This document shows positions 17,318-26,049 of a DNA stretch of 64,000 nt, one piece after another. The notes below the pieces were generated by a model. The model was not told the origin of the DNA and made no database searches. It worked only from the letters and a program-made list of their open reading frames with translations. The stretch spans positions 1 through 64,000 of the forward strand of contig DASZUG010000021.1 of assembly GCA_035547755.1 (NCBI GenBank). Reading direction: 5' to 3'. A program made the position numbers and the translations under genes. This DNA comes from Mesorhizobium_L sp035547755. Lineage in GTDB: Bacteria > Pseudomonadota > Alphaproteobacteria > Rhizobiales > Rhizobiaceae. Positions within the stretch are counted from its first letter, which is position 1, and every line of letters begins with the position of its first letter.

Positions 17318-17902
17318 ATGTCCGCCAATGCACTTTCCCGCGCCTTTTTCGATCGTGACGTCTGCCTAGTCGCTCAGGACCTGATCGGCGCATCGCTTTT
17401 CGTCGGCGAAACCGGCGGAATGATTGTCGAGGTCGAAGCCTATGCCCGAGACGATCCTGCGTCCCATTCCTATCGCGGTCAGACACCGCGTAACGGCGTC
17501 ATGTTCGGCCCGCCCGGCCATGCCTATGTTTATCGCTCCTATGGTATCCACTGGTGCCTGAATTTCGTCTGCCGGCCGGGCAGCGCCGCCCTCATCCGCG
17601 CGATGGAGCCGACCGAGGGTCTGGAGATCATGCGCGAGCGGCGCGGGCTGGAGGACACCCGGCTCTTGTGCGCCGGCCCCGGACGGCTCTGTCAGGCGCT
17701 CGGCATCGATATAGCGATGAACGGCCTTGCATTGGACGGACCGCCCTTCCGCATCCTGCCCACCCCTTCCCGTTTCGAGCCTGTTGTGGGTGTGAGGATA
17801 GGCATCACACGCGGCGTCGAAACCCTCTGGCGGTACGGGTTGAATGGCTCCCGATTCCTCAGCCGTCCGTTCCCGAAAACAGCGAAACGGGTTGCAAGCT
17901 AG
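17318..17902 (+). CDS. 3-methyladenine DNA glycosylase (AAG/Mpg family)
   Basis: A 194-residue base-excision enzyme that flips out and removes alkylated and deaminated purines. The AAG fold motifs are visible: ARDLIGA-like AQDLIGASLFVG, the catalytic region IVEVEAYARDDPASHSYRGQTPRN, MFGPPGHAYVYRSYGIHWCLN and the late LCAGPGRLCQALGI. The family name is secure and the length is normal. The start is either ATG 17318 (chosen) or GTG 17309, since no clear ribosome site decides. It follows topoisomerase IB by about 70 bp, so the two DNA-maintenance genes may be co-transcribed. Confidence 0.92.
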   Translation: MSANALSRAFFDRDVCLVAQDLIGASLFVGETGGMIVEVEAYARDDPASHSYRGQTPRNGVMFGPPGHAYVYRSYGIHWCLNFVCRPGSAALIRAMEPTEGLEIMRERRGLEDTRLLCAGPGRLCQALGIDIAMNGLALDGPPFRILPTPSRFEPVVGVRIGITRGVETLWRYGLNGSRFLSRPFPKTAKRVAS

Positions 17903-18055
17903 GAAGATGCACGGCATGAACGCAACAAAAGTTCATTTGTCATTAAGTGCCTGGTCTGCATTTTAATGGAGACTGGGATGTGAGTGGGGATGGATGTCCC
18001 GGGAGGACATGACTGATGTTTCCCCACGCGACTTTGGTTGCGTCGAGGAGCAGGG

Positions 18056-20017
18056 TTGAGTTTTAGTGGATCGACACGACTAAGGTGCGGCCAGGCCTTT
18101 TTCGTCGCAGTCGCGCTCGCCGCCGCGGTGTCGCCGGCATTTCCCTTCGAGCTTTTCGGCAAAAAGTTCTTCGAGCACGCCGACAAGAAGGACGAGGACA
18201 CGATCGGCACCCCGCAGCATTACAGTGTCGATTTCCATGTAAAGCCGGTGGCTGTCACCGTCCCCAAGGCTCTGAAGGGCAAGGACCTCGTAAAGGCATT
18301 GAAGGCTGCCTCCGGCCTCTGGGCGGACCAGAAGAAGCCGGCCTCCGGCGCCGCCGGACTGCTCGCGAAGGCGCGCTCCGACTACAAGAGCCTGCTCGCG
18401 GCGCTGTATGCGCACGGGCGCTACGGCGGCTCGATCAGTATCCTCGTCAACGGCAAGGAAGCGGCGAACCTGCCGCCCGACGTCACCCTCCCCGACCCGG
18501 TCAAGGTGGTCGTCAACATCGATCCGGGACCGGCCTTTCTGTTTTCACACACGGAGATCATCAACCAGGCGCCGCCGACGACCAACCGAAGGGATCGCGT
18601 CGAGACGCCGGCGCATGCCGGCTTCGCGCCTGGCCAGCTTGCCCGCTCGACCACCATTCTCAAGGCCGACCGTCTCGCGACCGCGGCCTGGCAGCAGCAA
18701 GGCTACGCCAAGGCGAAGATCGCCGACCAGCGCGTCGTCGCGGCGCATGATACCAACACGATCGACGCGACGCTGAAGGTCGATCCCGGACGCAAAGCCT
18801 ATTACGGGCCGATGACCGTCAAGGGCACGAAGCGCATGGACCCGGCCTTCGTTGCCTGGATGGCCGGGCTCGAACAGGGACACGAATATGACCCCGACGA
18901 TATCGACCGCGCCAACAAGCGTCTCGCCCATCTCGGCGTCTTCCGTGCGGCGCGCATAGAAGAAGCGCCCGCCATCGATCCGAACGGACTCCTGCCCCTC
19001 AGCCTGACCGTGCAGGAGCAGCCCCTGCACCGTTTCGGCATCGGCGGCAGCTATTCCACGATCGACGGCGCCGCGCTCGACACCTACTGGCTGCATCGCA
19101 ATCTCTTCGGTCATGCCGAAAGCCTGAAACTGGAAGCCAAGGTGGGCGGCTGGGGCGCCACCGGCAGAAGCATCGACTTCAAGGATGGCCTGACCTACAG
19201 CGTCGGCGCCACCTTCATAAGGCCTGGCGTCATTACGCGCGACACGGATTTCGTCGCGTCGCTCGTGGGCGACCGCGAGGTGCTGGACCAATACACACGC
19301 GAGGCGATCACCGCGACCGCCGGCTTCAACCGCACCTTCAACGACCGCCTTTCGGGCAAGCTTATGCTCGAGGGTGGCCCTTCGCGCTTCGAGGATGATT
19401 TCGGGACGCGCGATTTCATCGATGCCGGCATTCTCAGCGGCTTGACGTATGACAGCCGCGACAAGGTCACCGACGCGACAAGCGGCGTCTATGCCGATTT
19501 CTCGGCCGAGCCCCTCTATGAGTTCGAGTACGGCAACCCGATCTTGCGCATGACGGCCGAGGGCAGGACCTATTACGCGCTCGATTCGGAAGACCGGGTG
19601 GTGCTCGCCGGACGGCTGAAAGTCGGTTCGATAATCGGGCCGGCGCCCTACTATATTCCGCCGGACCGGCTTTTCTTCGCTGGCGGCGGCGGCTCGGTCC
19701 GGGGCTATGCCTACCGCAATATCGGCGTCATGCTGCCGGATGGACGCGTCAGCGGCGGCCGCTCGCTCGTCGAGGCCTCGGCGGAAATCCGCACCCGGCT
19801 GACCCAATCCATCGGGCTCGTCGGCTTCGTCGATGCCGGCTATGTCGGCGCAAAATCCATTCCCGACTTCTCCCAGACCTTCAAGGTGGGTGTCGGCGCC
19901 GGTCTCCGCTATTTTACAGGTCTCGGACCCTTGCGGTTCGATGTCGCCGTTCCGCTCGACCGCGACAGGCACGATCCGAGCGTTGCTTTCTATGTCGGCC
20001 TAGGACAAGCGTTTTGA
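18056..20017 (+). CDS. tamA: Outer-membrane assembly protein TamA (Omp85/BamA superfamily)
   Basis: A 653-residue outer-membrane protein of the translocation and assembly module. It has an N-terminal signal peptide (CGQAFFVAVALAAAVSPAFP), three POTRA-like domains up to about residue 310, and a 16-stranded C-terminal barrel with the Omp85 phrases LFFAGGGGSVRGYAYRNIG and a terminal GPLRFDVAVPLDR...FYVGLGQAF ending in Phe. The TTG start at 18056 is chosen because GAGGAG (18045-18050) sits 5 nt upstream. The frame is open to a TTG at 18038. Its stop overlaps the TTG start of tamB, the conserved partner, so both are made together. Confidence 0.92.
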   Translation: MSFSGSTRLRCGQAFFVAVALAAAVSPAFPFELFGKKFFEHADKKDEDTIGTPQHYSVDFHVKPVAVTVPKALKGKDLVKALKAASGLWADQKKPASGAAGLLAKARSDYKSLLAALYAHGRYGGSISILVNGKEAANLPPDVTLPDPVKVVVNIDPGPAFLFSHTEIINQAPPTTNRRDRVETPAHAGFAPGQLARSTTILKADRLATAAWQQQGYAKAKIADQRVVAAHDTNTIDATLKVDPGRKAYYGPMTVKGTKRMDPAFVAWMAGLEQGHEYDPDDIDRANKRLAHLGVFRAARIEEAPAIDPNGLLPLSLTVQEQPLHRFGIGGSYSTIDGAALDTYWLHRNLFGHAESLKLEAKVGGWGATGRSIDFKDGLTYSVGATFIRPGVITRDTDFVASLVGDREVLDQYTREAITATAGFNRTFNDRLSGKLMLEGGPSRFEDDFGTRDFIDAGILSGLTYDSRDKVTDATSGVYADFSAEPLYEFEYGNPILRMTAEGRTYYALDSEDRVVLAGRLKVGSIIGPAPYYIPPDRLFFAGGGGSVRGYAYRNIGVMLPDGRVSGGRSLVEASAEIRTRLTQSIGLVGFVDAGYVGAKSIPDFSQTFKVGVGAGLRYFTGLGPLRFDVAVPLDRDRHDPSVAFYVGLGQAF

Positions 20018-23000
20018 CCCGCATCATCGCCGCCATCATCCTGCTCTTCGTCGCCCTGCCAGCCCTGGCACAGGACAGTGCCGAGCAGGAAAAATCGTGG
20101 TTCGTGCAATTCGTCGAGCACCAGCTTTCGACGCCGAACCGCAAGATTACCATTTCGGATATTGAAGGCGTGCTCTCGTCCAAGGCGACGATCCGGCAGA
20201 TCACAGTCGCGGACCACCAGGGTGTCTGGCTGAAAATCACCAACGCCTCCATCGACTGGACCCGTGCGGCGCTTTTCCTGGGCAGACTCGATATCAACAA
20301 GCTCGGCGCCGACAGCATCGAAATGCTGCGCAAGCCGCTACCTGCCAAGAACGCGCTGCCATCGCCGGAATCGAGTTCCTTCCAGCTTCCGCAATTTCCC
20401 GTCTCGATCGAACTGAAGTCGCTCTCGATCGCCAAGGTGATTTTCGCCGAAGGTGTCTTCGGTCTCAATTCGGAATTGAACGTCGCCGGCAATCTTTCGC
20501 TGGCGGGCGGTTCCCTCGACACGGCGCTCGACATTCACCGGCTTGACGGACCGGGCGGCGAATTCAAGCTCGCCGCCAAATACGCCAACGATACGAAGGT
20601 GCTCGGTCTCGACGTCAATCTGTCGGAACCGCAAAACGGCATCATCGCCAATGTGCTCAACATAGACGGACGCCCCCCTGTCAATATGACGATCAAGGGT
20701 TCGGGGCCGCTCGACAGGCTCGATGTGGGCCTGACTTTCGATGTCGCACAGGAACGCGTGCTGACCGGCACGACCAATCTCAGACGGCGCGATAAGGGCC
20801 TGGGCTTCTCCGCCAGGTTGGAGGGTCCGATCGCGAGGCTGGTCCCCGTCACCTTCCGCTCCTTCTTCGGCGCCAATACATCGCTGACAGCGGATGGCCT
20901 CGTGCGGGACGCCGGCGGCTTCGATCTCTCGTCGATCAAGCTTTCCAGCGCGGCGCTTACGCTCGTCGGCTCCGCCGGCACCACCAATGACAACTTCCTG
21001 CGGCGGTTGAAGCTTGACGCCAAAATCGCCGATCCAAGCGGCAAGAAGGTCATCCTGCCCGTTCCCGGCGGCTCGACCACCGTAGACAATGCCAGCCTCG
21101 CGCTCGACTTCGGCGACGACCCCTCCGGCAAATGGACCGGCTCGCTCAAGATCGGCGATTTGACCACGACGACCTTCTCGGCCAAGACCGTCGAGCTTGC
21201 GCTTGGCGGCCTGGCGCAGAATCTCGACCAGGCGGCGAGCCGCCGCGTCACCTTCCAGACAAGCGGCAAGGCGTCCGGCATCACCGCGAAGCGCGAGGAT
21301 GTGTCGAAGGCGCTCGGCAAGGAGATCGATCTCGCCATCAATGGCGACTGGTCGTCGGGGCAGCCGGTCAACCTTTCCGAGGCGAAGCTTTCCGGCAACG
21401 GCCTTGGCCTGTCGCTGACCGGCAAGATCGCGGACTATGCATTCAATGGAAAGATCAATGTCGACGCGACGAGCATCGCACCCTTCTCCGATATGAGCGG
21501 TCACAACCTTTCCGGTTCGCTGAAGCTCAGCGCGACTGGCGATGTAAAGCCCCTGAGCGGCGCTTTCGACCTGACGCTCGACGGTCACGCGCATGATCTG
21601 GCGGTCGGCACGTCCGGCATCGACAATCTCCTGACGGGCGACACGACGCTCAGCGGTCGCGTCGCGCGTGATGCGAAGGGTTTCACGGCCGACAAATTCC
21701 GCATCGGCAATGATCAGGTCTCGATCACGGCTGATGGGACGTTCGCCACCGGCGCAGCCGATTTCAACTTCGATGTCGCGCTTGCCGATCTGGCGCTCGT
21801 CTCTAACAAAGCGAGCGGTAGGCTGACGGCGAGCGGCAGCGCCAAAGGCACGAACGGACAGATCAGCCTCACCTTTGGCGCAAAAGCTCCACAGGGATCG
21901 CTCGCCGGCAAGACGCTGAACGACGGCACGCTCGATTTCGTCGGTCTTTACCGGAACAATACGCTCGACGGAAAGCTGACGGGTGGCGCATCGCTCGGCG
22001 GGACACCCGTCACGCTTCAAAGCACCATCACTGTCGCCAATGACGAGAAGCGCCTGAAAAATCTCGATTTCGCAGCCGGCGCCACGCATGTCACCGGCAA
22101 TATCACGCAGACAAAACAGGGGCTTTTCGACGGCAGGCTGTCGCTCGCCTCGACCGACATTTCGACAGCCGCCGCCCTTCTCCTGGCCAAAGCAAGCGGC
22201 TCCGCCAACGCGAACATCGCCCTGTCAGCCGTAAGTGGAAAGCAGGATGCCGACATCACGGCAGAAGCGAAGGATTTGGCCGTCAACAAGAACCGGATCG
22301 GCTCCGCCGATATCAAGGCGAAGATTGCCGATCTCTTCGGCGTTCCCGCTGTCGATGGGCAGATGAAAGCCTCCGACCTGTTCGTCGGCGGGATCGGTGT
22401 CGACACGCTCGATGCGCATGCTGCGACCAGCGGGAAAGCCACGAATTTCTCCGCTAATGCTGCCCTGAAGAACGGAACGAGGGCTGACCTCGCCGGCGCG
22501 CTGGCGCCGGAAAATGGCGGCTACCGCCTGTCGCTCGCCCGCGTGAATCTGAACCAGGGCAAATTGTCCGCTGCCCTCGCCCAGCCCGCCAGCATCCTCG
22601 TCGACGGTCAGAATTTCACCATCGACAATCTCGTGTTTAACGTCGGTGGCGGCAGAATCGAGGCGAACGGCAAGGTGGCGGAAACGCTCGATCTTTCGGT
22701 CGCGATCAAAGCACTGCCGCTTGATATCGCCAATGCCGTGCGCCCCGATCTCGCTCTCGGCGGCACGCTCGACGGCACCGCCAAAATCGGTGGGAACCGC
22801 ACAAAGCCGGATATCCATTTCGCCCTACAGGGCCGCTCGATCACGGCAGCCGCGCTGAAACAGGCGGGGCTACGCTCGATCAGCGCCGATGCCAAAGGCA
22901 GTTCCAACGGCGACCGTCTTGACCTCGACGCCTCGATCACCAGCCCGGAAGGCCTGCGGCTGACGACGAAGGGCTCGGTGCCGCTCGGCAAGGGCGACAT

Positions 23001-24615
23001 CGCGCTCGATATCGACTTGAAAGCCTTCCCGCTGGCCACACTGAACGGCGTCGTCAAGGGAAAGTCGATCGGCGGCTCGCTCTTCGGCTCCGCCCATGTC
23101 GCCGGCACGCGCGCCAATCCGACCGCCGATTTCAAGATCGACGGCAATCGCGTTTCCGCTGCGCCGCTTTCGGGTGCCGGCGTCTCCTCGCTGGAGATTG
23201 CCGCGGCAGGCCGTTACGCCAACAAGGCAATCACCCTTTCCTCGGCAACCGCGCGCTCGCCGCAAGGGCTGATGCTCGCCATCAACGGTCGCGTGCCGCT
23301 CTCCGGCGCAGGGCTCGGCCTCGAAGTCAAGGGCAAGGCGCCGCTCTCGCTCGCCAACCGCCTGCTTGCCGATCGTGGCGCGCAGGCAAGCGGCATCGTC
23401 TCGTTCTCTGCCAAAGTCACGGGTAGCATGGCGAAGCCCCGCATCAGCGGCTCCATCTCGACCTCGGGAGCGCAACTCGTCGACCCGCAATCCAACGTCA
23501 GGCTGAACGCGATCGCGCTTTCAGCCGGCATCGAAGGCGAAACCGTCACCATCCGCTCCGCCTCGGCGTCCATCGCCGGCGGCGGCGCGGTGCGCATCTC
23601 GGGAACAGTCTCGACCAATGCGACTGAGGGCTTCCCTGCGAATATAAAAATCGTCCTCGACAAGGCCCGCTACGCCGACGGCAAGATGGTGGTCGCGACG
23701 TTGAGCGGCAACCTCGCCGTGACGGGCGGACTGACACGCGATCCGCTGATCTCCGGCAATATCGACATCGCCCGAGCTGACATTACCGTCCCCGACAGCT
23801 TCGGCGGCGCTTCATCGACCCTCAATGTCAAGCATATCCATCCGCCTCGACGCGTCGCCGAAACCCTGAAACGCGCCCACGCCAATGACGGCACGCCAAT
23901 GCCGACCGCGCGGCCGAGCATCGTCCGGGTCGATATCACGGTGCGCGCGCCGAACCGCATTTTCGTGCGCGGGCGTGGCCTCGACACCGAACTCGGCGGC
24001 CGCGTCAAGCTGACCGGTCCGATTACCGATCTGCGCCCGGTCGGCGGCTTCAAGCTCATCCGCGGGCGTCTCAACATCCTGACCCAGCGCATCACCATCA
24101 ACGAAGGCCAGGTATCGCTTATCGGCGATCTCAATCCCTTCATCAATTTCGTCGCACAGACGGAAGGTGAGAACATCACCGTCTTCATCACGGTCAGCGG
24201 GCGCGTGGACGACCCCAAGATCGTCTTCTCATCGCAGCCGGAACTACCGCAGGATGAGGTTCTGGCGCAGCTGATCTTCAAGAGAAGCATCAGCGAACTC
24301 TCGCCGATCCAGATCGCCCAGCTTGCCGCAGCCGTGGCGGAGCTCGCCGGCGGCTCGAACACCTCGCTCCTCGACAATCTGCGCAAGGCGACAGGTCTCG
24401 ACGATCTCGATGTCGTCACCGACCAGGAAGGCAAGACCGCCGTGCGCGCCGGCCGCTATATCAGCGAACATGTCTATCTCGGCGTCGAGGCGGGAACCGA
24501 AGGCAACACCAAAGGCACGGTCAACCTCGATATCACCAAGCACCTGAAGGCCAAGGGCGGGCTTGGAACACAGGGCGATTCCGACCTCGGCCTGTTCTAC
24601 GAGAAGGATTATTGA
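20014..24615 (+). CDS. tamB: Translocation and assembly module protein TamB (DUF490, AsmA-like)
   Basis: A 1533-residue protein that spans the periplasm and works with TamA in inserting outer-membrane proteins or moving phospholipids to the outer membrane. A signal-anchor (IIAAIILLFVALPALA) is followed by a very long, repetitive beta-taco region rich in L-D/N-G-x patterns. The C-terminal DUF490 domain includes the LRPVGGFKLIRGRLNILTQR and QDEVLAQLIFKRSISELSPIQIAQLAAAVAELAGG stretches typical of TamB. The start is TTG at 20014, inside the tamA stop (TTGA). Length and order agree with alphaproteobacterial tamAB. Confidence 0.93.
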   Translation: MTRIIAAIILLFVALPALAQDSAEQEKSWFVQFVEHQLSTPNRKITISDIEGVLSSKATIRQITVADHQGVWLKITNASIDWTRAALFLGRLDINKLGADSIEMLRKPLPAKNALPSPESSSFQLPQFPVSIELKSLSIAKVIFAEGVFGLNSELNVAGNLSLAGGSLDTALDIHRLDGPGGEFKLAAKYANDTKVLGLDVNLSEPQNGIIANVLNIDGRPPVNMTIKGSGPLDRLDVGLTFDVAQERVLTGTTNLRRRDKGLGFSARLEGPIARLVPVTFRSFFGANTSLTADGLVRDAGGFDLSSIKLSSAALTLVGSAGTTNDNFLRRLKLDAKIADPSGKKVILPVPGGSTTVDNASLALDFGDDPSGKWTGSLKIGDLTTTTFSAKTVELALGGLAQNLDQAASRRVTFQTSGKASGITAKREDVSKALGKEIDLAINGDWSSGQPVNLSEAKLSGNGLGLSLTGKIADYAFNGKINVDATSIAPFSDMSGHNLSGSLKLSATGDVKPLSGAFDLTLDGHAHDLAVGTSGIDNLLTGDTTLSGRVARDAKGFTADKFRIGNDQVSITADGTFATGAADFNFDVALADLALVSNKASGRLTASGSAKGTNGQISLTFGAKAPQGSLAGKTLNDGTLDFVGLYRNNTLDGKLTGGASLGGTPVTLQSTITVANDEKRLKNLDFAAGATHVTGNITQTKQGLFDGRLSLASTDISTAAALLLAKASGSANANIALSAVSGKQDADITAEAKDLAVNKNRIGSADIKAKIADLFGVPAVDGQMKASDLFVGGIGVDTLDAHAATSGKATNFSANAALKNGTRADLAGALAPENGGYRLSLARVNLNQGKLSAALAQPASILVDGQNFTIDNLVFNVGGGRIEANGKVAETLDLSVAIKALPLDIANAVRPDLALGGTLDGTAKIGGNRTKPDIHFALQGRSITAAALKQAGLRSISADAKGSSNGDRLDLDASITSPEGLRLTTKGSVPLGKGDIALDIDLKAFPLATLNGVVKGKSIGGSLFGSAHVAGTRANPTADFKIDGNRVSAAPLSGAGVSSLEIAAAGRYANKAITLSSATARSPQGLMLAINGRVPLSGAGLGLEVKGKAPLSLANRLLADRGAQASGIVSFSAKVTGSMAKPRISGSISTSGAQLVDPQSNVRLNAIALSAGIEGETVTIRSASASIAGGGAVRISGTVSTNATEGFPANIKIVLDKARYADGKMVVATLSGNLAVTGGLTRDPLISGNIDIARADITVPDSFGGASSTLNVKHIHPPRRVAETLKRAHANDGTPMPTARPSIVRVDITVRAPNRIFVRGRGLDTELGGRVKLTGPITDLRPVGGFKLIRGRLNILTQRITINEGQVSLIGDLNPFINFVAQTEGENITVFITVSGRVDDPKIVFSSQPELPQDEVLAQLIFKRSISELSPIQIAQLAAAVAELAGGSNTSLLDNLRKATGLDDLDVVTDQEGKTAVRAGRYISEHVYLGVEAGTEGNTKGTVNLDITKHLKAKGGLGTQGDSDLGLFYEKDY

Positions 24616-24833
24616 GGGCCTTTTCTTCCCCCTTGGGGAGGAGACGTAGGGCGAAGCCGACAAAGAGGGGGTCGGTGTGGCCGTGCGCAACGTTGTTTGA
24701 ACGCCCAACAAAAATGGCCGGGGCGCTGCCGTACCGCCCCACCCGGCTCGCGGGGCCTGTCCTCGGGCCGGCCAGGGCCCAAGCCCGGAGGCGAGCCACC
24801 CTCCTCTCAAGGAGGAGGGAAACGCTTTACCCT
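24616..24833. repeat. Intergenic mosaic element with palindromic ends
   Basis: A 218-bp non-coding gap between convergent genes. One end reads CCCCCTTGGGGAGGAG followed by GGGCGAAGCCGAC and an AGAGGGGGTCGG tract. The other end is a hairpin CCCTCCTC (24799-24806) / GAGGAGGG (24812-24819). Between lie GGGGCG...CGCCCC and GGGCCGGCC...GGGCCC. The style, paired purine/pyrimidine arms with a CGAAGCCGAC core, is that of dispersed intergenic repeats in Rhizobiales. Only one copy is in this window, so repetition is inferred. The hairpins may also end transcription from both sides. Confidence 0.4.
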
Positions 24834-26018
24834 CTACCCCACCACCTGAACCACCGCCGCCGCCAGCTTGTCGAGCCCGTCCTGCGGCAGGCCGGCGACA
24901 TTGATGCGGCTGTCGCCGATCATATAGACCCCATATTCCCCGCGCAGGCGGTTGACCTGCTCCGGCGTGATGCCGAGCCGCGAGAACATGCCGCGATGGC
25001 GGGCGAGGAAATCGAAGCGGTCGCCGTTCGACTGTCTTCTCAGCGCTTCGGCAAAGCCAACGCGGAGCGACACCATCCGTTGGCGCATCGCTTCCAGCTC
25101 TTCCATCCAGGCGCGGCGCAATTGCTCGTCCTCCAGCACGATGCGCACGGCGGCCGCGGCATGGTCCGGCGGCATGGAATACATGCCGCGCGCGACGCCA
25201 CCAAGCTGGCCGAGCGCGATGTCGGCTTCCGCAGCGCTGCGGCCGACGATAAGCGCCGCGCCGACCCGGTCGCGATAGACGGAGAAATTCTTCGAGCAGC
25301 TTGCCGCGATCGCCATTTCCGGCACGCGCGAAGCCAAGAGTTTCACGCCGTAGGCATCCTCATCGAGGCCGTCGCCGAAGCCTTGATAGGCAAGGTCGAC
25401 AAAGGGAAAGAGTCCTCGCTCGACAAGCAGATCGGCGATTTCCGCCCATTGCTCGCGGCTGAGATTGGCGCCCGTCGGATTGTGGCAGCAGCCATGCAAG
25501 AGGACGATGTCGCCGGACGGTACTTTTTTCAGAGCCTCCATCATCGCGTCGAAGCGGACTGTCCCCGTCGCGGCATCGAAATAGGGATAGGTGCGCGTCT
25601 GCAGGCCGGCCGCACCGATGAGCGGCACATGGTTCGGCCATGTCGGATCGGAAAGCCAGACCGTAGCGCCCGGCCGAGCTCGCTGGAGAAGCTCGGCGAT
25701 GACCCTGAGCGCGCCCGAGCCGCCCGGTGCCTGGACACCGCGCACCCGCGTCAGATCAGCCTTCGCGCCGAGCACCAGTCCCATGATTGCGTTGGTGAAG
25801 GCCCGATCGCCCACCGGCCCGAGATAGGTTTTCGTGGTCTGCTGATCGTAGAGCCGCTTTTCGGCTTCGCGAATGGCGCTCATGATCGGCGTATTGCCGG
25901 CATTGTCCTTATAAACGCCGACGCCGAGATCGACTTTCCCCGGTCTCTTGTCCTCGCGAAAAACCTCCATCAGAGCCAGGATCTTGTCCGGCTCCGCCGC
26001 CTTGAGCGTCTCGAACAT
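24834..26018 (-). CDS. Aromatic amino-acid/aspartate aminotransferase (class I, TyrB-like)
   Basis: A 394-residue PLP aminotransferase of the AspC/TyrB group. Seen: VDLGVGVYKDNAGNTPIM near residue 25, YLGPVGDRAFTNAIMGLVLG, the cofactor-contact region PGGSGALRV, LLHGCCHNPTG near 190, FVDLAYQGFGDGL, and the Schiff-base Lys in SCSKNFSVYRDRVGA near 250. The chosen start (26016-26018) removes an unrelated extension. The gene lies 31 bp downstream of the indolepyruvate oxidoreductase gene on the same strand. A role in transaminating aromatic amino acids to aryl pyruvates for that enzyme is therefore likely, although aspartate activity is expected in vitro. Confidence 0.88.
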   Translation of the reverse strand: MFETLKAAEPDKILALMEVFREDKRPGKVDLGVGVYKDNAGNTPIMSAIREAEKRLYDQQTTKTYLGPVGDRAFTNAIMGLVLGAKADLTRVRGVQAPGGSGALRVIAELLQRARPGATVWLSDPTWPNHVPLIGAAGLQTRTYPYFDAATGTVRFDAMMEALKKVPSGDIVLLHGCCHNPTGANLSREQWAEIADLLVERGLFPFVDLAYQGFGDGLDEDAYGVKLLASRVPEMAIAASCSKNFSVYRDRVGAALIVGRSAAEADIALGQLGGVARGMYSMPPDHAAAAVRIVLEDEQLRRAWMEELEAMRQRMVSLRVGFAEALRRQSNGDRFDFLARHRGMFSRLGITPEQVNRLRGEYGVYMIGDSRINVAGLPQDGLDKLAAAVVQVVG

Positions 26019-26049
26019 GTGTTTCTTCCCGATTTCAATTGCCCGAAAT

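Noticed and set aside
18545..19972. 475-codon frame antisense to tamA
   Set aside because: Same reasons; the plus strand carries POTRA and barrel sequence throughout.
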